From JASHPR01 sp963778075 (GTDB taxonomy: Bacteria > Actinomycetota > Actinomycetes > Streptosporangiales > Streptosporangiaceae): 64,000 nt of DNA. Positions 27,231-34,907 of this stretch are shown here, piece after piece; position 1 is the first letter of the stretch, and the number at the start of each line of letters is the position of its first letter. The DNA lies in NCBI GenBank assembly GCA_963778075.1, contig CAVZTJ010000006.1:199214-263213 (forward strand), given 5' to 3'. Made by a program: the position numbers and the translations under genes. The notes below the pieces were generated by a model. That model was given only the letters and a program-made list of their open reading frames with translations. It made no database searches and was not told the origin of the DNA.

Positions 27231-27722
27231 TCAGCCCGCGCAACATGTCCGCCGGGCACAGTTCGGCGGCGCGCGCGTACCGTAGTGGCCTGGGACGTCA
27301 GCAGGCGACGCGTCCTCGAAGCGGTCGGCCGCGGCGAACCTCTTCGCGGTGGCGATGTACGCCGCTGCGTCCTCGGGTTTCGCGAAGAAGATGGTCCGGC
27401 CCTCTGCATGGATCATCTGGCCGTCGTGCTCGGTGATGACGCTCTCGAGCGCAGCGGCGTCGAAGGATCCCGGCTCCTCGCCCAGCGCCTCCGCGACGTC
27501 GTCGTAGACGACATCCACGCGGTCGGCCGTGTCGACCCGGATAAAGGAGGGCAGGAGCTTCACTCTTACGTTGGGCACGGTGTACATGACCCGGACGATC
27601 GCGGCGCCGACCCTCTTGTTTGAGACCGTGAACCCGGCAACGCCCGACGTGGCGTGATTCGGCCTGTGCCGACCTTTGCCAGCCTTGAAGATGCCCTTAC
27701 CCCACCTGCTTTTATGGCTCAT
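27231..27722 (-). CDS. Unknown 163-aa protein
   Basis: ATG 27722 has GGGGGAAGG nine bases upstream, so I keep the long form; ATG 27587 would give a shorter protein beginning at MYTVPNVRVKLL. The first 25 residues are strongly basic (Lys/Arg/His). The middle is a mixed alpha/beta domain (VKLLPSFIRVDTADRVDVVYDDV). The tail has four cysteines in its last 15 residues. No domain is recognised. The stop is 11 bp before the HIT gene start. Confidence 0.55.
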   Translation of the reverse strand: MSHKSRWGKGIFKAGKGRHRPNHATSGVAGFTVSNKRVGAAIVRVMYTVPNVRVKLLPSFIRVDTADRVDVVYDDVAEALGEEPGSFDAAALESVITEHDGQMIHAEGRTIFFAKPEDAAAYIATAKRFAAADRFEDASPADVPGHYGTRAPPNCARRTCCAG

Positions 27723-27918
27723 CTGTCACACCTTCCCCCGGAGCTCCGTGCGCCAGCGGCGACCCCCGGTATCCAGCCGTTGACCAATCTCTTTAATGGC
27801 TGGCTGAACCAATGCTTCGGCCGCTTCGGCATGCGCCGTTAGCTTACGCTTTGAAGCTTTCGCGACGAACTGTGGATTGCCTAATTACCCGTCGAACGCT
27901 AAAGGTCATAAATTCGGG

Positions 27919-27944
27919 CACCGGGCCGGACGATGGGCCCGGTG
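27919..27944 (-). terminator. Hairpin terminator downstream of the MarR gene
   Basis: Perfect 9-bp stem CACCGGGCC / GGCCCGGTG with an 8-nt loop. Read on the minus strand it is followed by an AT-rich run (GAATTTATGACC), about 75 bp after the MarR stop. It could also work as a weak bidirectional terminator. Confidence 0.55.
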
Positions 27945-28019
27945 TCATCTGGCCAGCTCGGCTTTCAGGTCTCCGCGCGCCTGCGTGACGTCCTCATCGG
28001 TCCCGGCCTGCGTGACGGC

Positions 28020-28475
28020 CTACCGTCCCCGGCCTTCGGCGGTGGTGGCGAAGAGCTTGCCGAGGGTGACGGCGAGCTGCTGCCGTTCGCGCCCGGTGAG
28101 CGGGCTGAGGACGCGCTCGTTGTACTCCCCGACGGCCCGGCGCAGGTCCGCGAGGGCCGACCGCCCGGCCGGGGTGATCGTCACCACGTACCTGCGGCGG
28201 TCGTGGGGATCGCGGGCCCGCTGCGCGTACCGCAGCGCCTCCAGCCCGTCGAGCAGCTCGACCATGTTGCCGCTGTCGATGCGCGCGGCCGTGCACAGCT
28301 CCTGCTGGGAGGCCCCGCCCCGGGCGTCGAGGATCAGCAGGATCAGGTACTGCTGGGGGCGGATGCCCCAGCCCGCCAGCACGTCCTTGAAGCCGGCGCG
28401 CACGGCGGCGCCCACCCGGGACAGCAGGAATCCGGGGTCGGTCATGAGCTGCGCGGGTCCCGCCTGTTTCTCCAT
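28020..28475 (-). CDS. MarR-family transcriptional regulator
   Basis: 151 aa with the full winged-helix domain: RPQQYLILLILDARGGASQQEL, recognition helix DSGNMVELLDGLEALRYAQR and wing DPHDRRRYVVTITPAGRSAL, flanked by N- and C-terminal dimerisation helices. It is divergent from a DUF1707 gene with about 70 bp between them, holding a perfect palindrome that is the likely binding site. MarR proteins usually repress their own gene and the divergent neighbour and respond to small phenolic or oxidative signals. The ligand is unknown. Confidence 0.88.
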   Translation of the reverse strand: MEKQAGPAQLMTDPGFLLSRVGAAVRAGFKDVLAGWGIRPQQYLILLILDARGGASQQELCTAARIDSGNMVELLDGLEALRYAQRARDPHDRRRYVVTITPAGRSALADLRRAVGEYNERVLSPLTGRERQQLAVTLGKLFATTAEGRGR

Positions 28476-28500
28476 CGGATATATGCTATGTCTAACAGTA

Positions 28501-28515
28501 GCTGTCAGTGACAGC
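28501..28515. promoter_or_regulatory. Palindromic operator GCTGTCAGTGACAGC
   Basis: Perfect 7+1+7 palindrome in the 68-bp divergent interval between the MarR gene and the DUF1707 gene, 26 bp from the MarR start and 29 bp from the DUF1707 start. Size and position fit a MarR dimer site that would control both genes. Confidence 0.65.
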
Positions 28516-28543
28516 GATTAACATCTAGCTCCGGGAGGCGACT

Positions 28544-29191
28544 GTGAGCCCCGACAGCAAACCCGCCGAAGGCAGCCTGGTGCGCGCGTCGGACTCCGAC
28601 CGTGACCGGGTGGTCGAGGCCCTCGCAGGCGCGAGCGCGGAGGGGCGGCTCACCCTGGAGGAGTATTCGGAACGCAGCGATGCCGCGCTGGTCGCGCGCA
28701 CGCTCGGTGATCTGGCCAGCCTCACCGCCGACCTGCCCGCATCCAGCCTGCCCGCGGTACCCCACGGCGACGCCGCCGCGGTACCCGAGGAAATCACCGC
28801 GGTGCTGGGCAACGAGTCACGCAAGGGCCCCTGGGTGGTGCCGCCCCGCATGAACGTCCGCTCGGTGCTCGGCGACTGCCACCTGGAGATGCACAAGGCG
28901 ATCATCGGGCAGCACGTCACGACCATCGACGCGACCGTCCGCTTCGGCAGCGTTACCATCTTCGTGCCCGACGGGATCGACGTGCGCATGAGCGGCCGGG
29001 CCGTGCTCGGGGCCAAGTCCTCGGAACTGCGCGGAGAGCCGCAGCCCGGGGCGCCGGTGATCGTCGTCCGCTGCAACGTCTTCTGCGGCGCGGTCACCGT
29101 CCGCCGCCCGGACTGGCTGATGCGTCGGCGCGAAGAGCGACTCGCCGCCAAGGAGAACCTGCGCGAACAGCGCGCCGTCAAGGAGAAGTAG
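28544..29191 (+). CDS. DUF1707 protein with LiaF-like C-terminal domain
   Basis: 215 aa. The N-terminus (RASDSDRDRVVEALAGASAEGRLTLEEYSERSDAAL) is the DUF1707 domain; residues about 100-190 (VLGDCHLEMHKAIIGQHVTT, VRFGSVTIFVPDGIDVRM, GAPVIVVRCNVFCGAVTVR) form the beta-helical repeat of LiaF/cell-wall-stress response proteins. No membrane helix is present, unlike LiaF itself. A basic, Glu-rich helix ends the protein. GTG 28544 follows GGGAGG. The expected role is envelope-stress sensing; the divergent MarR protein probably controls it. Confidence 0.82.
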   Translation: MSPDSKPAEGSLVRASDSDRDRVVEALAGASAEGRLTLEEYSERSDAALVARTLGDLASLTADLPASSLPAVPHGDAAAVPEEITAVLGNESRKGPWVVPPRMNVRSVLGDCHLEMHKAIIGQHVTTIDATVRFGSVTIFVPDGIDVRMSGRAVLGAKSSELRGEPQPGAPVIVVRCNVFCGAVTVRRPDWLMRRREERLAAKENLREQRAVKEK

Positions 29192-29203
29192 CCGGCACGG
29201 CGC

Positions 29204-29959
29204 CTAGCGCAGCACACTCAGGCAGGTCACACAGCCTTCGAGCTTCTCGAACTCGCCGATGTCCACAACCACAGGCGTGAATCCGAGGCTGTCCAGCATC
29301 TCGGCGGTGCGGGGCGCGGACGCGGCGATCATCACGCGGTCGCCGCCGAGCGGCACGACGTGGCAGCCGGCTTCCTCGTCGACCGGGCGCACCGCCGGGA
29401 ACAGCTCGGCCGGAACCAGCCCGGGCAGCAGCAGGAATGTGCCGTCCGGCAGCGCGGTCACCGCGGACTTCAGGTGCAGGACGTTTCCCAGCGGGACGGC
29501 GATCACCGTGCGGCCAAGCGGCATCAGCAGCGAGCGCAGCTGGCGGATGCCGTCGCCGTTGGTCCGCGCGCCGCGGCCGACGTAAACCGTGCGGCCGACC
29601 TGCAGCACGTCGCCGCCCTCCAGGGTCCCGGGCTCCTCGATGGTCGCCGTGCGCAGGCCCAGCTCACTGACGGTCTGCGCGACGCCGGCGACCTCCGGTC
29701 GGCGGGCTGGCGCGCCAGGCCGGGTCAGCACCGCCAGGTCTTCGCAGATCACCACCGTGTCCTCGATGAAGACCGAGTCCGGGCAGTCATCGGCGGCGGG
29801 CGCCTGCTCGATCGCCCAGCCGCTCGCGCCGAGGGCTTCGACGTACGCCGCGTGCTGTGCCCGGGCCAGCGCCACATCCACGGGGATACGGGTGATGTGC
29901 GTGACGATGCCCTCGGCCAGCCTGCTGCTGGGCTGGCGGACCAAACCGGTGCCGTTCAT
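29204..29959 (-). CDS. Dimethylargininase (DDAH-like amidinotransferase-fold hydrolase)
   Basis: 251 aa, full length for the family. The guanidine-modifying set is visible: DSVFIEDTVV (Asp/Glu), EGGDVL, catalytic histidine in VLHLKSAVT and the nucleophile cysteine in VTCLSV five residues from the end. The predicted reaction is hydrolysis of methylated arginine to citrulline plus methylamines. The start at ATG 29959 has AAAAGG upstream. It is convergent with the DUF1707 gene (12 bp apart). No methylarginine or nitric-oxide genes are seen nearby. Confidence 0.87.
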   Translation of the reverse strand: MNGTGLVRQPSSRLAEGIVTHITRIPVDVALARAQHAAYVEALGASGWAIEQAPAADDCPDSVFIEDTVVICEDLAVLTRPGAPARRPEVAGVAQTVSELGLRTATIEEPGTLEGGDVLQVGRTVYVGRGARTNGDGIRQLRSLLMPLGRTVIAVPLGNVLHLKSAVTALPDGTFLLLPGLVPAELFPAVRPVDEEAGCHVVPLGGDRVMIAASAPRTAEMLDSLGFTPVVVDIGEFEKLEGCVTCLSVLR

Positions 29960-29968
29960 CCTTTTATC

Positions 29969-30010
29969 GTGTCACCCCGGCGTGCGGGGCGTGTCACCCC
30001 GGCGTGCGGG
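29969..30010. repeat. Tandem 22-bp direct repeat upstream of the DDAH gene
   Basis: GTGTCACCCCGGCGTGCGGG occurs twice, at 29969 and 29991, 22 bp apart and identical over 20 bases. It starts 10 bp before the DDAH start codon on the other strand, so it could be a regulatory site or simple slippage. Confidence 0.75.
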
Positions 30011-30017
30011 TACCGCC

Positions 30018-30131
30018 GGGCGGATCGTCACCACCGACAAGGCGCTGCGGATCCACAACCAGCACCGGCTCCGCCAGCTGGCTGCCCGCCATCCCGAGGT
30101 GACGATCTTCGCGGCCCACGACCCCGGCGGC
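30018..30131 (+). pseudogene. Short fragment resembling the C-terminal part of a metallo-beta-lactamase-fold protein
   Basis: The frame reads VTTDKALRIHNQHRLRQLAARHPEVTIFAAHDPGGF. A helix followed by HPEVTIFxxHDP resembles the last metal-ligand strand of MBL-fold hydrolases, whose final ligand sits in a G/A-H-D-P motif. There is no upstream domain or start. The sequence downstream is a Pro/Thr-rich CCCAC-type simple sequence. Weak evidence. Confidence 0.3.
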
Positions 30132-30257
30132 TTCCCCACTCCCGCATCCGCCGCCGACCCCACTCCCACACTCACTTCCACACCCACTGCCGCCAGCTGT
30201 CGACGTCGGGGACGGCCGGCCGGGTAGCCGGGCGAGATGCCGTCACCCGGCGCCCCA

Positions 30258-31583
30258 TCAGGCCCGTGTACCCGCGGCAGATGCCGTGGTTGCGCTGTGC
30301 GCGCCTAGCCGTGGCTGGCGGTGCAGGCGGGTCCCGTTGCGCCAGATCGCGGCTATGTTGCGGGTCGCGGTGATCTCGACGCACGGGTCGCCGTCGACGA
30401 GCAGCAGGTCGGCGCGCAGCCCGCGGGCGATGCGGCCCCGGTCGGCCAGCCCGAACGCCTCGGCCGGAACCGACGTGGCCGCGGCCAGCGCCGCGGCGGG
30501 GGACAGCCCCGCGCGGACCAGCAGCTCGAGTTCGTGATGCAGCGCGATACCGTGCCCCGCGTACGCGTTCAGGATGGCGTTGCCGTCCTCCGCATCGGGA
30601 TAGTTGGTGTCCGTGCCGGCCAGCACCTGGATGCCGGCCTGGTTCAGGGCCGTCACGCAGCGCAGTGCGCTGTCGAAGTCGAGCCGTCCGCCCTTGCATG
30701 CGGCGGCCGCGCCGCGGTCTCGTGCGTCGCCCAGCAGGCTGGGCCGGGTGAAGGCGGCGCGGGTGCGTTCGTCGAGGTAGGGGCCGAGCCGCGGGTGGCG
30801 GGCGAGTTCGCGCTGGTCCGCCTCGATCTCGGTGGCATGCGCCGCGGACAGGACCGCGGTGGCCCGCAGGGTCGCGATCACGAACGCCGGGCGGCGGCGC
30901 AGGTCCGCCAGGAACTCGGGGGTGAGGTCGAGATCGCCGAGCACGTGGGCCAGGCCGTCGCCGCCGGCCTGGATGAACATGTGGGCCATGGCGGCGCTGT
31001 CGGCGTGCGCGACGGCCAGCATGCCGCGGTCGTGTGCGGCCGTGACCAGCGCGCGGACGGTGGCGGCGGACATGGCGGGGCTGCCGTACCAGGCGGAGTC
31101 TTCCAGGTAGACCTTGAGGTAGTCCGCGCCGTGCGCCGCCTGCGCCGAGACGAACGCCGCCGCGTCCTGCGGGCTCCCCACGGTGGGCAGTCCCGGGCTG
31201 ATCCGCGAAAAGGTGCCGCCGGTCACCGTGGCGCCCTGTACGGCGGTGCGGATGTCGGCGACGTCGTCGCTGGAGGCGGCCAGCGACCGCCGCTGCGCGG
31301 ATAGGTCCGGGTCGCTGAACATGTCCAGTTCGGTGGTGACCCCGAAGGCCAGAGCCTGGCCGAGCGCGCGGACGTCGCCGGCGTGGACGTGGCAGTCGAT
31401 CAGGCCGGGCAGCAGGGTGCGGCCGCGGCCCTCGATGACCTCTGCGCCCGCCGGGACGGCGAGGTTATCACCCATGTCGGCGACGGCGCCGCCGGCCAGC
31501 AGGACGTTGCCGGTCGGCAGCAGCCGCTGCCCGCCAAAGATCCGTGCGCCGCGGATCAGCGTGCTGGAGCCGTCGGCGGTCAT
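30258..31583 (-). CDS. Amidohydrolase, imidazolonepropionase/prolidase-like
   Basis: 441 aa. The metal-binding pattern of the amidohydrolase superfamily is complete: DCHVHAG (HxH), a lysine in YLKVYLED, VAHADS and AHVLG histidines, and the aspartate in LAGTDTN. The composite beta domain at both ends (RGARIFGGQ, LRADLLLVDGDP) is typical. There is no signal peptide, so it is cytosolic. ATG 31583 overlaps the upstream membrane-protein stop (ATGA). It is the last gene of a TetR-led operon; the substrate, a cyclic amide or ester, is probably linked to the inducer of that TetR. The last 20 residues are low-complexity. Confidence 0.85.
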   Translation of the reverse strand: MTADGSSTLIRGARIFGGQRLLPTGNVLLAGGAVADMGDNLAVPAGAEVIEGRGRTLLPGLIDCHVHAGDVRALGQALAFGVTTELDMFSDPDLSAQRRSLAASSDDVADIRTAVQGATVTGGTFSRISPGLPTVGSPQDAAAFVSAQAAHGADYLKVYLEDSAWYGSPAMSAATVRALVTAAHDRGMLAVAHADSAAMAHMFIQAGGDGLAHVLGDLDLTPEFLADLRRRPAFVIATLRATAVLSAAHATEIEADQRELARHPRLGPYLDERTRAAFTRPSLLGDARDRGAAAACKGGRLDFDSALRCVTALNQAGIQVLAGTDTNYPDAEDGNAILNAYAGHGIALHHELELLVRAGLSPAAALAAATSVPAEAFGLADRGRIARGLRADLLLVDGDPCVEITATRNIAAIWRNGTRLHRQPRLGAHSATTASAAGTRA

Positions 31584-32374
31584 GACGTGCCTTCCGCCTG
31601 CCCCGCGTCGTTCTTGTCGCTGGGGGCTGGCGAGGTGGCAGCGGCGGCGCGCTGACGGGCTTGCTGCCGGCTTCCGTAGATGAACAGTCCGACCAGGCCC
31701 AGCCCGATGAAGGGCAGGCCGACCGGGTTCTGCAGGGCCAGGAACGTGCTCGTGCTCTGGGTGAACGCCAGCACGGCGACCGCGATGGCGTGGCTGAGGA
31801 AGGCGAGCCCGATGATGAGGGTCGAGACCATCGACGTGCCGCTGGCGGCGGCGCGGTCGGCGACCTCGTTGTAGCGGGCGTTGCTTCGGCCCATCGCGCG
31901 CAGGATGACCTGGTGCAGCGGGTGGCCGACTGCAATCGAGACCAGGCAGGCGATCCCGAACAGACCGAAGATCACCGGGTCCTGCAGCTCCTCGGCCAGG
32001 GCGCTGCCGCCCGAGACCCAGGAGATCAGCACGCCGACGGCGAAGAGGGCGATGCCGACCACGCCCAGGGCGCTCAGCTTGCGCCGGACAGCCAGGACGG
32101 CCAGGGTCCACACGACCGGGATGGCGCCCACCACGGCCAGGGCCATGGCGGAGCTGTCGGTGTGCGGCCGGACCAGGTGGTAAGCCACCAGCGGGACGAC
32201 GAAGTTGATCGCCACGCTGGCCAGTCCGGTCAGGACGGCCCGGCCCGAAGGCCCCTGCGCTCCAGGCCGGGTGCCCTTGCCGTTCTGGGCGGCCGGGCGG
32301 CCGCTGGCGTCGCTGCTGGCGGGGGTGACGGCTCCCGGCCGGGGGCTGGGAACCGTGGTGGCGGGGGTAGTCAT
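31580..32374 (-). CDS. Multi-pass membrane protein, VC0807-like
   Basis: 264 aa with about six hydrophobic helices between residues 48 and 232, framed by a Pro/Ala-rich N-terminus and a polar C-terminus. The layout VAINFVVPLVAYHLVRPHTDSSAMALAVVGAIPVVWTLAVL is like VC0807-family membrane proteins. No transporter motif is seen. The start overlaps the 70-aa gene stop (ATGA) and its own stop overlaps the amidohydrolase start. The role may be uptake or export of the amidohydrolase substrate (inference from operon). Confidence 0.75.
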   Translation of the reverse strand: MTTPATTVPSPRPGAVTPASSDASGRPAAQNGKGTRPGAQGPSGRAVLTGLASVAINFVVPLVAYHLVRPHTDSSAMALAVVGAIPVVWTLAVLAVRRKLSALGVVGIALFAVGVLISWVSGGSALAEELQDPVIFGLFGIACLVSIAVGHPLHQVILRAMGRSNARYNEVADRAAASGTSMVSTLIIGLAFLSHAIAVAVLAFTQSTSTFLALQNPVGLPFIGLGLVGLFIYGSRQQARQRAAAATSPAPSDKNDAGQAEGTS

Positions 32375-32583
32375 CGGGCTTCTCCGTTCTGGGTGCTTTG
32401 GGTGCGGGTGGTCAGGCTGCGGAAGCCGTGGACCAGGCCCATGATCAGGATCAGGGCGCCGATCGCGATGAGGATGATGCTGTCGTGCAGGAGCGCGACG
32501 GCGATCACGATGAGCGCGGCGCCGAGCACGATCCGGAACACCGGGTTGTTGATGACGGGGACGTCTTTGAGCAGTGCGAACAT
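32371..32583 (-). CDS. Small 70-aa two-helix membrane protein
   Basis: From ATG 32583 with AAGGAG upstream. Two helices (FRIVLGAALIVIAVALLH and IILIAIGALILIMGLVHGF) are separated by a short loop, with a polar tail. It lies 10 bp after the TetR gene and is coupled to the VC0807-like gene. No function is known; possibly a small partner of the larger membrane protein. Confidence 0.7.
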   Translation of the reverse strand: MFALLKDVPVINNPVFRIVLGAALIVIAVALLHDSIILIAIGALILIMGLVHGFRSLTTRTQSTQNGEAR

Positions 32584-32593
32584 TGCCTTCTCC

Positions 32594-33310
32594 TTACCGG
32601 GGCTGGTTGCTGTCGGGCTTGCTGTCGCGGGGCTTGCTGTCGTCGGGCTTGCTGTCGTCGGGCTTGCTGTCATCGGGGCCGGCGGCCGGCGCTGCCGGTG
32701 CATCGGCCGCGGAGTGGTCGGCCACCTGCCGGACGGCCTGGCGGATCAGGTCGGGCAGGGAGCCGTCGCTGATCCCCCACTGGGCGGTAGCCGTCCGCAC
32801 CGCGGCCATGACCGCCGCCGCGAGCACGCGCGGGTGCAGATCGCCCTGCGGGTCGGCGCCGGTCCGTTCGGCGATCGCGGTGGCCAGCGGCCCTTCGGCC
32901 GCGACCATGGTCTTCAGCGCCTCGCCCTGCAGCGCGGGCGACATCATCAGCATCTGCACCGGCGCCACCCGCTCGGGGTCGAGCCGGTCCGCGGCCTGGT
33001 GCTGGGCGGCGAACACCTCGGCCAGGGAATCGGCCATCGCCTCGCTGGCCGGGCGGTCGCGCAGCGACTGAGCCGCTCGGGAGAACCGGCCGGCGCTCAG
33101 TGACGCGATCGCCTCTTCCTTGCTGGCGAAGTAGTTGGTGAAGGTCCGGCGGGACACGTTCGCCGCGTCGGCGATGTCCTCCACCCGGACGTTCTCCAGG
33201 CCGCGCTGGACCGCGAGCTTCCTCGCGGCCAGGGCGAGCGCCTGCTTGGTGGCCAGCTTCTTGCGCTCCCGAAGGCCCGCGCTGCCGGTCTGTGTGGTCT
33301 TGCTGTCCAT
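32594..33310 (-). CDS. TetR-family regulator with a repetitive Asp/Ser/Lys/Pro tail
   Basis: 238 aa from ATG 33310 (GGTGGAG upstream). The HTH is VRVEDIADAANVSRRTFTNYF with the following KEEAIASL helix; the ligand domain is about 120 residues. The last 30 residues are PDDSK-type pentapeptide repeats encoded by 15-bp tandem repeats, probably disordered. It heads a four-gene operon with two membrane proteins and an amidohydrolase. The promoter region holds three copies of a TTGCGCA half-site, so it very probably represses its own operon. Confidence 0.87.
   Translation of the reverse strand: MDSKTTQTGSAGLRERKKLATKQALALAARKLAVQRGLENVRVEDIADAANVSRRTFTNYFASKEEAIASLSAGRFSRAAQSLRDRPASEAMADSLAEVFAAQHQAADRLDPERVAPVQMLMMSPALQGEALKTMVAAEGPLATAIAERTGADPQGDLHPRVLAAAVMAAVRTATAQWGISDGSLPDLIRQAVRQVADHSAADAPAAPAAGPDDSKPDDSKPDDSKPRDSKPDSNQPR
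32615..32674 (-). repeat. Four tandem 15-bp repeats in the TetR 3' end
   Basis: Units of GGGCTTGCTGTCGTC (plus strand) with one or two mismatches at 32615, 32630, 32645 and 32660. They encode the DDSKP repeats of the TetR tail. Slippage-prone. Confidence 0.8.
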
Positions 33311-33334
33311 GGCTCCACCATAGAGCCGTGATTG

Positions 33335-33377
33335 CTCAATGCGCAAGATTGCGCAATGAAAAATTTTGCGCATTGAG
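33335..33377. promoter_or_regulatory. TetR operator region: nested inverted repeats
   Basis: The outer arms CTCAATGCGCAA (33335-33346) and TTGCGCATTGAG (33366-33377) are perfect 12-bp inverted repeats. A third, self-palindromic site ATTGCGCAAT lies between them at 33348-33357. All share the core TTGCGCA. The block begins 25 bp upstream of the TetR start and is AT-richer than its surroundings, as expected of the promoter. Confidence 0.75.
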
Positions 33378-34058
33378 AAGGCATCGGTGGACGCCCTGAA
33401 GGAAGCGCGCTCCGACCGGCGTGCGCAAGCCGCGAATCCTCCTCGCCCGCCCGGTCACCAATCCAGCTCGTCGGCCTGGGCGGCGTCGAGGGTGACGTGC
33501 CGAAGCACCCGGCGGGTTAGGCGCGCCCCAGTCATCCCTCCTCCTCCTCCTCCTCCTCCTCCTCCTCGACCCGGTCACTTCTCCTCTGGCCGCCCGGTCA
33601 CTCCGCTCCATCTGCCAATCACGTTCGGCGACCAACTGGCCGCCACCCTCGGCCGTACAGTCACGCTTACAATTTTTCGGCGACTTTCCGTGATCACCGC
33701 AGCGACTTTTCACCTGTTCCAGTCGTTTTCTGCCTGATATGCCCGGAATATGCTTACCGAACGAGTGATATGTGCAGCCCGGGGCAATTCGGACATGACC
33801 TGAGGCTCGCAGAGACCATCCAAAACACCGCGACATCGGGCACGGGAGGGGGTTGATCAAGGAATTGAGATGATCATGAGCGCTGCCGCGATCAAGGCAG
33901 AGGCAAAACCGGCCCGCAAGGGGCGGGTGAAGCGCTCAAGCCGCTCACCGCGGTCGGCTGCAACGTCTTGCGACTGGCAGACTGCTGAAGAGATTGCCGG
34001 AGGGCAAGAGGCGGCGATCTGCGGAGAATTGTCCCGTCGGCAAGGAAGCAGGGTTGAG
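33378..34058. other. 681-bp gap with a CTC microsatellite
   Basis: No supported gene. 33538-33567 is ten perfect CTC triplets, and CCGGTCAC occurs three times around 33450-33605. An in-frame extension of the next gene to 33870 exists but has no good ribosome-binding site and a basic, low-information N-terminus, so I treat it as leader. The AT-richer stretch 33660-33760 may hold the promoter of the SnoaL-like/AKR pair. Confidence 0.4.
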
Positions 34059-34907
34059 ATGCCATGGTTTCCGGACTTCGTCGGCGCGGTGGAACTGGCG
34101 CGCAAGCAGACTCGCGCCGCAGGCCAGGCCGATCCGATCGCGCAGTACTTCAACGCGCTGAGCACCGGTGACAGCCGCACTTTGGAGAAGGTGTGGCCCG
34201 GTGAGGTGGTCGTCTACGACCCCCGGGCGGGCGAGATCCGCGGGCATCACCGGCTACGGGAGTACGTCAGACGCAACGAGATCTGGATGATCGAGCGGCA
34301 CGCCCGTACCGAGACCGTGGCCTCCACCGTCGTCGGCGACCGGGCCGTGGTTGAACTGCTGGCGCACCTGACACACGACGGGCGGGACCTGTCCTGGCCG
34401 GTAGCAGTCGTCGCGGAGTCGCCCGACGACCGGTCGGTGGTGTTCCGCACCTACTGCAGCCAGTGGCCGGTCGACGGGCGCCGCCACCTCAGGCCCCCGA
34501 TCCTCGAGCCCGGCCACGCCCATCCCGGCGATGTCGTCGGCCGCTACCAGGCCGCGCTCGAAGCGGGCGACACAGACGCGATCGTGAGCACCTTCGAGCC
34601 GGATGGGTACTACCGCGGGCCCTTCGGCCCGTGGTACACCCGCCGCGGCGCCAGTGAGCTGCGCTCCTTCTTCACCGAATGCTTCAGCGCTGGCGGCGGC
34701 GTCGGCCTGCAGCACTGTGCGATCACCGATGACGGGGTGCGCTGCGGGCTGGAATACAACTGCGTCCGCTGGGGCAGCCATGACCTGCCACCCCAAGCGG
34801 GAATGGCAATCTACGAGCGTGGCCCGGACGGGCTGCTGGCCGCGGTCCGCGTCTACGACGACATCGAGGAACCCGTCGAACACCCGGGAAGCGAGAGCTC
34901 TTGGTGA
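34059..34907 (+). CDS. Tandem SnoaL-like (NTF2-fold) protein
   Basis: 282 aa from ATG 34059, preceded by AAGGAAGCAGGG. It has two NTF2-like cone domains in tandem. The first spans about 25-145 (DPIAQYFNALSTGDSRTLEKVWPGEVVVYDPRAGEIRGHHRLREYV) and the second about 155-275 (VVGRYQAALEAGDTDAIVSTFEPDGYYRGPFG). Each has the start pattern of SnoaL-like polyketide cyclases and ketosteroid-isomerase-like proteins. No specific catalytic residue can be assigned. The stop overlaps the aldo-keto reductase start (TGATG), so the two are co-translated and may act on the same small molecule. Confidence 0.75.
   Translation: MPWFPDFVGAVELARKQTRAAGQADPIAQYFNALSTGDSRTLEKVWPGEVVVYDPRAGEIRGHHRLREYVRRNEIWMIERHARTETVASTVVGDRAVVELLAHLTHDGRDLSWPVAVVAESPDDRSVVFRTYCSQWPVDGRRHLRPPILEPGHAHPGDVVGRYQAALEAGDTDAIVSTFEPDGYYRGPFGPWYTRRGASELRSFFTECFSAGGGVGLQHCAITDDGVRCGLEYNCVRWGSHDLPPQAGMAIYERGPDGLLAAVRVYDDIEEPVEHPGSESSW

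Noticed and set aside
33538..33567. CTC triplet tract as a coding repeat (poly-Glu/Leu/Pro)
   Set aside because: No frame across it has a start, ribosome-binding site or domain; treated as a microsatellite in non-coding DNA.
33870..34058. Longer start for the SnoaL-like protein
   Set aside because: The extra 63 residues are basic and low in information; ATG 34059 has a better ribosome-binding site and sits just before the first NTF2-like domain.
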